Notes under the pieces: generated by a model
What the model saw: the letters and a program-made list of their open reading frames with translations, nothing else
Database searches by the model: none
Told to the model about the DNA's origin: nothing
Part shown: positions 6,796-14,404 of the stretch, in pieces
Layout: every line of letters begins with the position of its first letter
How positions within the stretch are numbered: the first letter of the stretch is position 1
Origin: Paracoccaceae bacterium
GTDB lineage: Bacteria > Pseudomonadota > Alphaproteobacteria > Rhodobacterales > Rhodobacteraceae
DNA: 16,523 nt
Direction: 5' to 3'
Assembly: GCA_020441345.1 (NCBI GenBank)
Contig: JAGRMK010000445.1
Location: 1-16,523, forward strand
Translations under genes and position numbers: made by a program

Positions 6796-6857
6796 CAAAT
6801 AGGGCAGAACGGTGGTGATTGTTCCGAAATCCGTCGAACGCGCCGGGTTCGAAACCC

Positions 6858-8222
6858 TCAGACCGCAAAGACCTGCGCCAGTTCCGCGCCGTGGAGGATC
6901 AGCACCACCAGCAGCAGCACCCCCGCGACCGAAGCCATGACTGCATCATGCAACGCGTCCCACGCGCCATGTTTGCGTGCCAGGCGCAATTGTAGCGGAT
7001 AGCTCAGCAACGCGGTCGAGGCCATGGCTATCGGTGCGCCGGGAATGCCAAGCCAGGGCACCAGCGTCAGCAGCAGCGTAACCAGGATCACGGCCCGCGC
7101 GGCGTTCAAGGCGAAGAATCCGCGCGAATCCCCCGAGGCCAGCGCCACCTGATCATAGGTCAGGCCCAGCATCTGCGGCAGCAGCGCAATTGAGACGATC
7201 ATCGTCACCGCCCCGGATGTCGCATAGCGCGGATCGTATAGCAGATCGACGATATAGACCCCGCCCAGCGCCAGCGGCGTCACGCCGGCCACCAGAAACG
7301 CCGACAGCATGAAACGGATGCGCCGCAGCCGTGCGAAATTCTCTGGCGACTCCTTGGGGGGGCTGGCGCGGTAGATCGGGATCATCAGCCGCTGCACAAG
7401 CAATTGTCCCAGCATCAGCGGGAACCCGGCCAGAAAGAAACCGATGTTGTATAGGCCAAGCTGCTCCATCGTCAGGTAGTGACCCAGAATCAGCTTGTCG
7501 CTTTGCAGCACGATGAACCCGGCAACCGTGCTGAAGAAAATCCAGCGGCCATAGCGCACCAGCTCTTGTGCGCAGGACCGATCCAGATGCAATCGGTTCG
7601 AGATTCCCGGCAGCATGATCCAGGCCAGACCGGCCCGCGCCCCCGCTGCCACCAGATTGCCCGCCACCAGCGCCCAGATAGAGCCCGTCCACCAGGCCAG
7701 AAGCAGCATGACCGTGACGCTGATCACCTGCGCGATCATTTCCATGATCGTCAGCCGCCCCAGCGCCATATGCCGCGAGGCGGTTTCGGCGCGGGTCGGT
7801 TCCAGCGCCAGTAACAGCATGCTGATCGCGGCGACGGGGATCAATTGAAACAGCAAGGGTTCTTCGTAGAACCACGCCATCGGCCAGGCCAGCGCGCAGG
7901 CAATCGCGAAGAGCATCACCGCGCGACCCATGTTCAGGGTCCAGGCCGTGTTCAGAAATTCCGGGTCGTCACCACGCTGGCTGCTCTGGATCGCGGGTTG
8001 GATACCCAGATCCGACAGCATCGTCAGGCCGACCAGCAACACAGTGACCAGAGCCATCGTGCCGAAGGCCTCGGGAAACAGCAGCCGCGCGAGAATCAGG
8101 TTTGACCCGAAACGGATCACCTGCTGGGTGCCAAAGCCCATGATGGTAAAGGCCGAGGACCGCATGACGCGCCCCATCACCCCGCCCGAGGACTGCTTAC
8201 CGATAATCACAGCGTCTGCCAC
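6858..8222 (-). CDS. Wzx-type polysaccharide flippase (PST/MOP superfamily)
   Basis: A highly hydrophobic protein of about 454 residues with roughly 12 membrane helices. It opens with the typical flippase block RSSAFTIMGFGTQQVIRFGSN then LARLLFPEAFG, and also contains a central FFSTVAGFIVLQSDKLILGHYL-like segment and LGLYNIGFFLAG. Such proteins move undecaprenyl-linked repeat units across the inner membrane for the Wzy pathway. The start is uncertain. GTG 8222 has AGGCGAG 5-6 bases upstream, GTG 8210 and ATG 8177 are later candidates, and ATG 8303 is a longer one. Homology clearly begins just after 8177. It is the first gene of the minus-strand run to idi and diverges from the GT4 gene at 8414. 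The transport class is firm; the substrate is not known. A short GGGTT-TCG-AACCC hairpin follows the stop. Confidence 0.87.
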   Translation of the reverse strand: MADAVIIGKQSSGGVMGRVMRSSAFTIMGFGTQQVIRFGSNLILARLLFPEAFGTMALVTVLLVGLTMLSDLGIQPAIQSSQRGDDPEFLNTAWTLNMGRAVMLFAIACALAWPMAWFYEEPLLFQLIPVAAISMLLLALEPTRAETASRHMALGRLTIMEMIAQVISVTVMLLLAWWTGSIWALVAGNLVAAGARAGLAWIMLPGISNRLHLDRSCAQELVRYGRWIFFSTVAGFIVLQSDKLILGHYLTMEQLGLYNIGFFLAGFPLMLGQLLVQRLMIPIYRASPPKESPENFARLRRIRFMLSAFLVAGVTPLALGGVYIVDLLYDPRYATSGAVTMIVSIALLPQMLGLTYDQVALASGDSRGFFALNAARAVILVTLLLTLVPWLGIPGAPIAMASTALLSYPLQLRLARKHGAWDALHDAVMASVAGVLLLVVLILHGAELAQVFAV

Positions 8223-8413
8223 ACGTTCACTCGCCTGTTTTGGTGGCGTCGAATCGCAGGATATCGGCACCACGGCTAAGAATAAGTTAACGATTTGCCC
8301 CATCAATGCGGCATATCTGTGGCATACCCCGCGCCCCGGCAAAACCCCGCGGGTTTCTTGAATTCGCCCGATTTCGCGCCTAGCGATTGGGCAAAGACAA
8401 GACAGGTGCACGC
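8223..8413. promoter_or_regulatory. Divergent promoter region between flippase and GT4
   Basis: This gap of about 190 bases must drive both genes. For the GT4 gene a weak promoter candidate is TTGAAT (8358-8363), 17 bases, TAGCGA (8381-8386), which would give a short leader before the GTG at 8414. Upstream are a direct repeat GGCATA at 8310-8315 and 8321-8326 (11 bp, one helical turn) and an inverted repeat AAACCC-CGC-GGGTTT at 8342-8356 that overlaps the start of the -35 side. These could bind regulators. The -10 match is poor, so the promoter is a guess; the repeats are seen. Confidence 0.35.
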
Positions 8414-9634
8414 GTGAAAGTCGGTTATATCCTCAACACCTATCCCGCCCCTTCGCACAGCTTCATCCGCCGCGAGGTGCGGGCGCTGGAACGCCGGGGC
8501 ATCAGCGTGAGCCGTATCGCCATGCGTCCCTTCGATGGCGATCTGGTTGACCCGGCTGACCGCGAGGAAGCGGCAGTTACCGAATATGTGCTGGCCAAGG
8601 GCGTGATCGCGATGATCTGGGCGGTGTTTCTGGCCGGGCTGCGCGCGCCGGTGCGGATCTATTCCGCCCTGGCGCTGGCGATCCGTGCGGGCTACCGCTC
8701 CGAGGCCGGGCTCTTCAAGCATCTGATCTATTTCCACGAGGCCGCCTATGTCGCGCGCCGTGTTGTAGAGCTGAACATCGACCGTCTGCATGCGCATTTC
8801 GGCACCAACGCCGCCTGCGTGGCGATGCTGGCTGCGGAAATGACCGGGCGGCCGTTCAGCTTCACGGTGCACGGGCCCGAAGAATTCGACAAGCCCTTTG
8901 CCATTGCCCTGCCGCTGAAGATCCGCCGCGCCGATTTCGTCGTTGCGATCAGTTCCTATGGCCGCAGTCAATTATGCCGTCTGGTGGATCATCGCCATTG
9001 GCCCAAGATCAAGGTCGTGCATTGCGGGATCGAGCCGCAGCATTTCGACATGACCAACCCGCCGCCGGTGATGCGCCCGGTGACGCTTGTCAACATCGGT
9101 CGCTTTGCAGAGCAGAAGGGTCAGTTGTTGCTGATCGAGGCGATGGCCGAGGTGCTGCGCCGGGGCGTCGATGCCCGTCTGGTTCTGGTGGGAGACGGCG
9201 AACTGCGCGCCCCGATCGAACGGATGATTTCGCAGGCCGGGATCGGACATTCCGTGAAGCTGACCGGTTGGTTGGATGAACGCGGGGTGCGCGCGGCGAT
9301 CAATGACGCGCATGCGCTGGTTCTGCCCTCATTCGCCGAAGGCCTGCCGATGGTTGTCATGGAGGCGATGGCGATGGCGCGTCCGGTGATCGCCACCTTC
9401 ATCGCCGGCGTCCCCGAGTTGATGCAGGACGGCAAGACCGGCTGGCTGGTGCCGGCGGGCGACGTGTCCGCCCTGGTCGAGGCGATCACCGCGCTGGCCA
9501 CCGCCCAGGAAGACAAGCTGCGTCGCATGGGCACAACGGGCCGCGCGCGCGTCCTCTTGCGCCACAATATCGATACCGAGGCAGGGAAGCTGGCGCTCTG
9601 TTTCTCTCAGCGCCCGCGCACCCAGCCTGCCTGA
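8414..9634 (+). CDS. Glycosyltransferase family 4 (GT-B fold)
   Basis: The 406-residue protein has both GT-B halves. The N-terminal acceptor domain begins KVGYILNTYPAPSHSFIRRE and contains HAHFGTNAA (127-135) and FTVHGPEEF. The C-terminal donor domain carries NIGRFAEQKG (227-236), LVGDGELR, and the retaining-enzyme EX7E motif as E309-E317 in FAEGLPMVVMEAMA. This resembles WcaL/colanic-acid-type transferases, which add a sugar to a lipid-linked intermediate at the cytoplasmic face. I chose GTG 8414, with ACAGG about 7 bases upstream, since a TTG at 8387 adds only nine unremarkable residues. It is divergent from the flippase, and its 3' end overlaps the convergent GT2 gene by 28 bases (9607-9634). 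Family is firm; the sugar and linkage cannot be read. Confidence 0.92.
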   Translation: MKVGYILNTYPAPSHSFIRREVRALERRGISVSRIAMRPFDGDLVDPADREEAAVTEYVLAKGVIAMIWAVFLAGLRAPVRIYSALALAIRAGYRSEAGLFKHLIYFHEAAYVARRVVELNIDRLHAHFGTNAACVAMLAAEMTGRPFSFTVHGPEEFDKPFAIALPLKIRRADFVVAISSYGRSQLCRLVDHRHWPKIKVVHCGIEPQHFDMTNPPPVMRPVTLVNIGRFAEQKGQLLLIEAMAEVLRRGVDARLVLVGDGELRAPIERMISQAGIGHSVKLTGWLDERGVRAAINDAHALVLPSFAEGLPMVVMEAMAMARPVIATFIAGVPELMQDGKTGWLVPAGDVSALVEAITALATAQEDKLRRMGTTGRARVLLRHNIDTEAGKLALCFSQRPRTQPA

Positions 9635-10431
9635 CGGCCCCAGCCCGCGCGCACCGCAAGCGAGACTGCCGCATAGGTGGCAAAGGCCAGGGGATCGCGC
9701 AACAGCCGACCCAGAAGCCAGAGCATGCCGGGCCGGTCCTTGCCTTCGTTGGCCATCATCGCGGGATGCAGCGTGGCCAGTTCCGCGACGCCCTGATCCT
9801 GCCTGCGCCGGACCCGGACGAGGGCGCGAAACCCCTCGACCATCGGCCATTGATAGGCGCTGGCAACCCGGACGCGTTCATCCGGCGTGAATTGCACCCG
9901 CACAAAGGTATCGTCCGAGATGATCGCCGGAAACGTCCCCCAGCGCGCGCGGCCCCCAGCGTTGACCGCATAGAGCCCGAATCCGGGCACGCCCTGCGCC
10001 ACAAACGGCAGGCCGACCCAGAACCGTGCATAAGCCCGTGTGACCGCCGAACGCGCGGTCACCACCGGTGTTCCCGAGGCATAGCGCGGCTGCGACACGG
10101 CCAGCGCGGCGGCGATATCGCCCAGCAGCGGCGGCGAAACGGTCACATCGGCATCGAGATAGGCGCGGTTGGCGTGGGTCGCCGCACCGTCCCCGGCATC
10201 CAGCGCGCCGGGTTTGCCCAGCGCCGGCAGGTCCAGCACATCGAGCCGCCAGCCAGACGCCTCAAACGCCGCCTGAAACGAGGCGGCCCGCGCCGCGGTA
10301 TCATCGGTGCAGCCATTGGCGACGACGATCACCTGCGCGCCCTGCACACCGACCGAGGCCAGCACCGCCGACAGACAGGCACCGATATAGCCCGCTTCAT
10401 TGCAGGCCGGAATGATGATCGACAGGCTCAT
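9607..10431 (-). CDS. Glycosyltransferase family 2 (GT-A fold)
   Basis: The 274-residue protein starts SLSIIIPACNEAGYIGACL, the standard GT2 opening, followed by VIVVANGCTDDT (34-45), the metal-binding LDADV (92-96), an acid-containing ISDDTF (171-176), and RRRQDQG (208-214) where many GT2 enzymes have QxxRW. A hydrophobic C-terminal stretch (about 236-262) may bind the membrane. It would add one sugar residue from a nucleotide donor in the cytoplasm. Its ATG overlaps the stop of the upstream glycosidase-like gene (ATGA), so it belongs to the SGNH-GH-GT2 operon. It is unusual that a cytoplasmic transferase is coupled to two exported proteins, which suggests that all three act on the same polymer. 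Confidence 0.9.
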   Translation of the reverse strand: MSLSIIIPACNEAGYIGACLSAVLASVGVQGAQVIVVANGCTDDTAARAASFQAAFEASGWRLDVLDLPALGKPGALDAGDGAATHANRAYLDADVTVSPPLLGDIAAALAVSQPRYASGTPVVTARSAVTRAYARFWVGLPFVAQGVPGFGLYAVNAGGRARWGTFPAIISDDTFVRVQFTPDERVRVASAYQWPMVEGFRALVRVRRRQDQGVAELATLHPAMMANEGKDRPGMLWLLGRLLRDPLAFATYAAVSLAVRAGWGRQAGWVRGR

Positions 10432-12110
10432 GGTGCGGTGGCGTCCATCAGCGAATCCCAGCGCGGGTTCTGGTCATCCAGATGCCGCAAATGCCCCCAG
10501 GCACCCCAGACAGACGGGCGGCCAATGTCCATATAGGCGGTAAAGGGCGCAGGCGTCAGCGTGCGCCATCCGGTCAGCAGCGCACGATACAGATCGCCCA
10601 TCTGCGGCGAATAGTTCAGCGCGGTGAAGAATGCCACCAGCTCGGCGTCGCCGTGTTGTTCCGGGTGCACGGCGACATGAGTGCCCCCTTCATACATCAC
10701 CAGCGCCAGATCATAGGATCGCGCCACGGCGGCATGGTGGGTCAGGGTGCGGTCGATCAGGTCCCGGACCGAGTTCTCGGCATCGCCCGACACGCCGCCA
10801 TCCAGCAACTCCTGCGCCGCCAGCTCAATCGCCAGGTCGAACCGGTGCTCGGCCAGCCAGGCGTCGCGATCGGCACCGCTCAACCCCTGCGCATCGGCTC
10901 GCGTTTCGGCGTCGGCAAGGCTATCGGTCAGCCATTGCCGAACCATCTCCTGCTTTCGCTCGGAATGCAGCTCGCCCGAGAAATAGCCGGTCACGGCCAG
11001 CGCATCGAAGTCCTCGCGCGGGGGGCGATGGGCCGGATCCTCGGCGACATAATCGGGCGCTTCGAGCATGTCGTGTTCCAGCCCCAGCCAGCCGGTGAAC
11101 AGGCCCAGCACGCGCACCCGGCGTGCGGGCGCGTCGGCGTAAACCGTGTCGATCACCCGCATCACTTCGGCGGCGCGCACGGCGGCAAATTGCACCCAGC
11201 CCCATTCGCGATCCCAGCGCCCGCGCGCGGATTGTTCGGCCCAGTCGGCCTGGGCAAAGCTCCAGTTCCAGATCTCGTTGGAAAACTCGAACCAGGCACG
11301 CAGATCGGGGCGCAGCCCGTCATGCACGACCTGCGCGAACTGGCGGACGTAGGCGTCATCGGCCAGATGCGGCAGGGTCAGCCAGGGCTCGGCGCCGGTC
11401 TCGTTGGCCAGCCGGATCAGGATTTCCAGCGGCACACCGCGCCGCGCCCAGGAGTAATCCGTGACCTGCGCGCGCTGGTCCCAGGTGCTGACCTGCGAGT
11501 TGTTGGTCAGCATCCAGTCCATGAACCGCAGGATTTCGGCGTCGCCAACCCGCGCAAGCCAGTCGGGGTTGAACATTGCCCCGGCCTCGAAAGCCTCTAG
11601 ATGGCGCTCGTGCACGATCGACAGGTTGCGCACCGATCCGCGGTTGAATTCGATGATCACCGCACCCCGACCCGGTTCGAAATCGAAACTGGCGGAATTG
11701 TCGCCAAACCGCACATTGCGCGCGGCCCCGGTGAACCCCAGATAGGCCGTGCCCTCCCAATGCGCGTGCCAGCGCCCGGCGGCCGAGGTCATCTCGGCCG
11801 GCAGATCCACCAGCACCGAGGTGGAAAGCCTGCGCGCGGTGCGCGGCACTGCGGTGGGCCAGCCATCGGCATCCAGCACTCCGGCCTCGAACAGCGCGGC
11901 CTCGTCCAGCCCGCCCCATTGCCCGGGCAGATGCCCGATCCAGCGCTGGGCGTTGTGCATCACGTCGATGAACGGCAGTTCCGTGGACCAGCTGACCACC
12001 TCGGCCAGGTTCAGTCCCAGCGCGCGCCTCCCTTCACGCGGGCTCACGTCGATCTGGGCTTGCGCCAGGGTTGGCAACAAGAAGGCCACGAGGGTCAGGA
12101 TGAGTTTCAT
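10428..12110 (-). CDS. Secreted glycoside hydrolase-like protein, clan GH-A type
   Basis: The 560-residue protein has a clear signal peptide (MKLILTLVAFLLPTLAQAQ, cleavage likely after A18). After an N-terminal beta-rich part, a TIM-barrel-like region holds PWLTLPHLADDAYV (242-255), WFEFSNEIWNW (273-283) with E279 in the NE position of a clan GH-A acid/base, and LVMYEGGTH (470-478) with E474 where the nucleophile glutamate is expected. These two glutamates suggest a retaining glycosidase acting in the periplasm or outside. I cannot assign a GH family number, and the spacing of about 195 residues is on the long side. ATG 12110 gives the signal peptide directly and has GGAG 9 bases upstream, better than ATG 12131. 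It lies 22 bases after the SGNH gene and overlaps the GT2 gene. It may trim the exopolysaccharide during export; the substrate is unknown. Confidence 0.72.
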   Translation of the reverse strand: MKLILTLVAFLLPTLAQAQIDVSPREGRRALGLNLAEVVSWSTELPFIDVMHNAQRWIGHLPGQWGGLDEAALFEAGVLDADGWPTAVPRTARRLSTSVLVDLPAEMTSAAGRWHAHWEGTAYLGFTGAARNVRFGDNSASFDFEPGRGAVIIEFNRGSVRNLSIVHERHLEAFEAGAMFNPDWLARVGDAEILRFMDWMLTNNSQVSTWDQRAQVTDYSWARRGVPLEILIRLANETGAEPWLTLPHLADDAYVRQFAQVVHDGLRPDLRAWFEFSNEIWNWSFAQADWAEQSARGRWDREWGWVQFAAVRAAEVMRVIDTVYADAPARRVRVLGLFTGWLGLEHDMLEAPDYVAEDPAHRPPREDFDALAVTGYFSGELHSERKQEMVRQWLTDSLADAETRADAQGLSGADRDAWLAEHRFDLAIELAAQELLDGGVSGDAENSVRDLIDRTLTHHAAVARSYDLALVMYEGGTHVAVHPEQHGDAELVAFFTALNYSPQMGDLYRALLTGWRTLTPAPFTAYMDIGRPSVWGAWGHLRHLDDQNPRWDSLMDATAP

Positions 12111-12132
12111 GAGGCGAGTCTCCGACGACATT

Positions 12133-13110
12133 TCATACAGGGGGCTCCACGGGCAGTCCGGTATTCGGGGTCGTGCGCATCACCGCGTCGACGATCCGCT
12201 GCATCAGCGCGGCGGCCTCTGCGCCGGGCGGATCGGCCGGCATCCCGTCGGCGCGCAACAGCGCATGGGGCAAGCCCAGAACGGGCCGGTGATACAGGGT
12301 TGCGACATGGGTCAACGCAATCAGGTAATGGCCCTGATCGTTCAGGTGGATGGTGTCAAGCGATCCGTCCGCGTTGCGGCGAAACAGATCGGCGGGCTGG
12401 CGCAAACCCTCGGCCCCCGGCCCGTCGCGCAGCGCGCGGGTCAGTTCTGCCAGAACCTGCGTCGCGGGCACCACATGCACCGGCCCGAGATCCGGGTTGG
12501 CCCAGGTGGGCGCCAGAACCTGCTGTTGCCAAAGCGCGACGGGGTCGTTTTCCAGTCGGTCCAGCCAGCCCTCGGGGTGCTGCAGATCGTGCCAGGTCTT
12601 GTAGAGATAGATCCGAACATCGGGCCGGGCGGTGCGCGCGGCCTCGACCCATTGCGACAGGTAGCGCGGGCTGTCGTGCCATCGGATCGCGTCGCGCAGT
12701 TCAACCATTTCGGTCAGGATGATCGCGTCGTAATCGCCGCTTGTCACCGCCTCCAGCGCGGGGCGAAACGCGGCGTGGTCGTTCTCGCGCTCGAATCCGG
12801 CGATTTCGGCGTCGGGATACCAATGCGCCCGCAGCGAGGTGCCCCAGCCCAGTTGGCTTTCGTAACGATGCGCGCCGAACCCGGCGGCATGGGCGAGCTG
12901 CGTCACCATCGCAGGCATGTCGCGGCCCACCAGGCTGTGACCCAGATGGAACACGCGCAACCCGTGATCGGGCGCGGTCAGGGTCGGTGCGTTGGCGATC
13001 ACCCGAGCCGTTTCCGGCGGACGTGACGCCAGCAGAACGGCGACAGCACCGAAACCCAGTGCCGCCAGAAGCAGCCAAACCACGATTTTTCCGCCGATTC
13101 TCGCCTTCAT
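12133..13110 (-). CDS. Membrane-anchored SGNH-fold hydrolase-like protein
   Basis: The 325-residue protein has one N-terminal membrane anchor (about 9-28) and a periplasmic domain. FHLGHSLVGRDMP (54-66) has S59 in a GHS version of the GDS block. ILTEMVELRDA (131-141) follows, then DTIHLNDQGH (252-261) with D252 and H255 at the spacing of the SGNH catalytic Asp-x-x-His. Such enzymes remove or transfer acyl groups; in polysaccharide loci relatives often handle O-acetyl decoration. ATG 13110 has AGGG shortly upstream. It is the first gene of the SGNH-GH-GT2 operon and is divergent from the glycosyltransferase at 13214. Fold assignment is good. Esterase versus transferase activity is unknown. Confidence 0.75.
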   Translation of the reverse strand: MKARIGGKIVVWLLLAALGFGAVAVLLASRPPETARVIANAPTLTAPDHGLRVFHLGHSLVGRDMPAMVTQLAHAAGFGAHRYESQLGWGTSLRAHWYPDAEIAGFERENDHAAFRPALEAVTSGDYDAIILTEMVELRDAIRWHDSPRYLSQWVEAARTARPDVRIYLYKTWHDLQHPEGWLDRLENDPVALWQQQVLAPTWANPDLGPVHVVPATQVLAELTRALRDGPGAEGLRQPADLFRRNADGSLDTIHLNDQGHYLIALTHVATLYHRPVLGLPHALLRADGMPADPPGAEAAALMQRIVDAVMRTTPNTGLPVEPPV

Positions 13111-13213
13111 TCGCCCTATGTCCCGCAAACATCAGATTTTGGATGGACTTTCGGGGACAATCCACTGTTTTCTCGGAAAACGCCCAGTTGACGAATGTTG
13201 AACGGACCATTGT
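13111..13213. promoter_or_regulatory. Divergent promoter region with GTTTTC-TCG-GAAAAC operator-like palindrome
   Basis: This 103-base region separates the SGNH gene and the glycosyltransferase at 13214. A perfect 6-bp inverted repeat, GTTTTC-TCG-GAAAAC, lies at 13167-13181 near its centre and stands out as AT-rich in GC-rich surroundings. TTGACG at 13188-13193 resembles a -35 box for the plus strand, but a 17-base spacing would place the -10 over the ATG at 13214, so it is probably not used that way unless translation begins at the ATG at 13229. The palindrome is a likely protein site; the regulator is unknown. Confidence 0.4.
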
Positions 13214-14386
13214 ATGTCATCCCTGCTGATGCTCTCTCCCGCGCCGCTTGTCGAAGTCGCGGGGGGCGAAGTCGTCCTTGACGTAAAGTTCGTCGAGGGG
13301 ATGAAGCTGCATTGCCAACTCTGGCCCGGCCCGGTGCGCTGCGTGCTGTGGCGGGACCGGCGCTCGATCGATGACCCGATGCGCTATTCCGTGACGCAAC
13401 TGGGGTTTGAGTTGATCGTGCTGGATCCAGGCGCGCCGGTGCCCGGTCTGCTGCTGGACGAATCCTCGCTGGTTTATTGCGCGGCCGACGACCTCAAGCA
13501 CCTGAACCTGCCCGAAGCGATGCGCGGACGGATCGGCAAGCTGGTCTATTCCGTCGAACAGGCGCTTGCCGGGCGTATGGCGGCGGGGATCGCGCAACAT
13601 GCCAAGATGCGCCGCCGGATCGGGTCGGTGGTCTATAACCTGCGCAAGGAGCGTCACTTGCGGCGCGCCCTGTCGCAGGCCGACGGTCTGCATTGCAACG
13701 GCTACCCTGCGCAGGTCGCCTATGGCCGCCTGTCCGACCGGATGTTGCCCTATCTGGACAACCGGCTGCGCACGCCGATGATCGTGCGCGCCACGGAACA
13801 AGAAGACCGCGCACGGCACCTGCAATCCGGCGCGCCGCTGCGGCTGGTCTGGTATGGCATGCTGACGCCCGAATCCCGGATCGTCGATATTCTGCCGGTG
13901 GCGCATCTGCTGGCCAACCGGGGCACGGCGTTCACGCTGGAGCTGTTCGGCACCGGGCCCGAGCAGGGGCGGTTGCGCGACGGGATTGCGGCGCTGGGCC
14001 TGTCAAGCCACATGCGGCTGTCAGAGCCCAAAGGGTTCGACGCGCGGCTGGTCCCTCACCTGCGTCAAAGCGCCGATGTCTTCGTGTCGATGCGCCGCCT
14101 GCCGACACCGCTGAGTTCCTATGTCGAGGCGCTGGGCTGCGGCCTGCCGATTCTGGGCGTGCGCAACACCATGTGGAGCCGGCTTCAGGCCGTATCGGAT
14201 GCCGGCTGGGTGGTGCGCCGGGGCGGTGCCGGGGCGATGGTTGCTGCCATCGAGCGACTGGATACCGACCGCGCGGCGATCGTCGCGGCGTCGGACCGCG
14301 CCGTCTCTTTTGCCCGCGCCAACACGTTTGAAAGCGTGTTTGCCCGCCGGATGACCGATCTGCGCGACATCGCGCAGGCGGAATGA
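13214..14386 (+). CDS. Glycosyltransferase, GT-B fold (GT4-like, divergent)
   Basis: The 390-residue protein has a GT-B-like C-terminal half: LRLVWYGMLTPESRIVDIL (209-227), LELFGTGPEQGRL (242-254), a LRQSADVFV helix-strand (283-291) and VEALGCGLPILGVRNT (304-319). The last is the donor-binding loop of GT4 enzymes. In the usual EX7E motif the second Glu is present as E305, but the first position is P297 (LPTPLSSYVE), so the motif is broken. The N-terminal half (1-200) is less typical, with a long Arg/Lys-rich segment. It likely transfers a sugar in the same polysaccharide pathway, or is a non-catalytic relative. ATG 13214 has only GGA 7 bases upstream; ATG 13229 is possible. It ends 18 bases from the convergent acyl-CoA dehydrogenase. 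Confidence 0.75.
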   Translation: MSSLLMLSPAPLVEVAGGEVVLDVKFVEGMKLHCQLWPGPVRCVLWRDRRSIDDPMRYSVTQLGFELIVLDPGAPVPGLLLDESSLVYCAADDLKHLNLPEAMRGRIGKLVYSVEQALAGRMAAGIAQHAKMRRRIGSVVYNLRKERHLRRALSQADGLHCNGYPAQVAYGRLSDRMLPYLDNRLRTPMIVRATEQEDRARHLQSGAPLRLVWYGMLTPESRIVDILPVAHLLANRGTAFTLELFGTGPEQGRLRDGIAALGLSSHMRLSEPKGFDARLVPHLRQSADVFVSMRRLPTPLSSYVEALGCGLPILGVRNTMWSRLQAVSDAGWVVRRGGAGAMVAAIERLDTDRAAIVAASDRAVSFARANTFESVFARRMTDLRDIAQAE

Positions 14387-14404
14387 CCGGCCACGGGCGC
14401 GCCG

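Noticed and set aside
6842..6858. GGGTTCGAAACCC resembling a tRNA T-arm
   Set aside because: No acceptor, D or anticodon stems fit on either side, the position 60 base is A, and it lies against the flippase stop codon; it is a short hairpin only.
8223..8411. Extension of the flippase to base 8411
   Set aside because: The added residues include hydrophilic, Cys-rich sequence without similarity to flippases and reach to the divergent GT4 start codon.
10482..13026. Plus-strand open frames opposite the GH and SGNH genes
   Set aside because: They are antisense to proteins with a signal peptide and clear motifs, and their own translations show no family resemblance.
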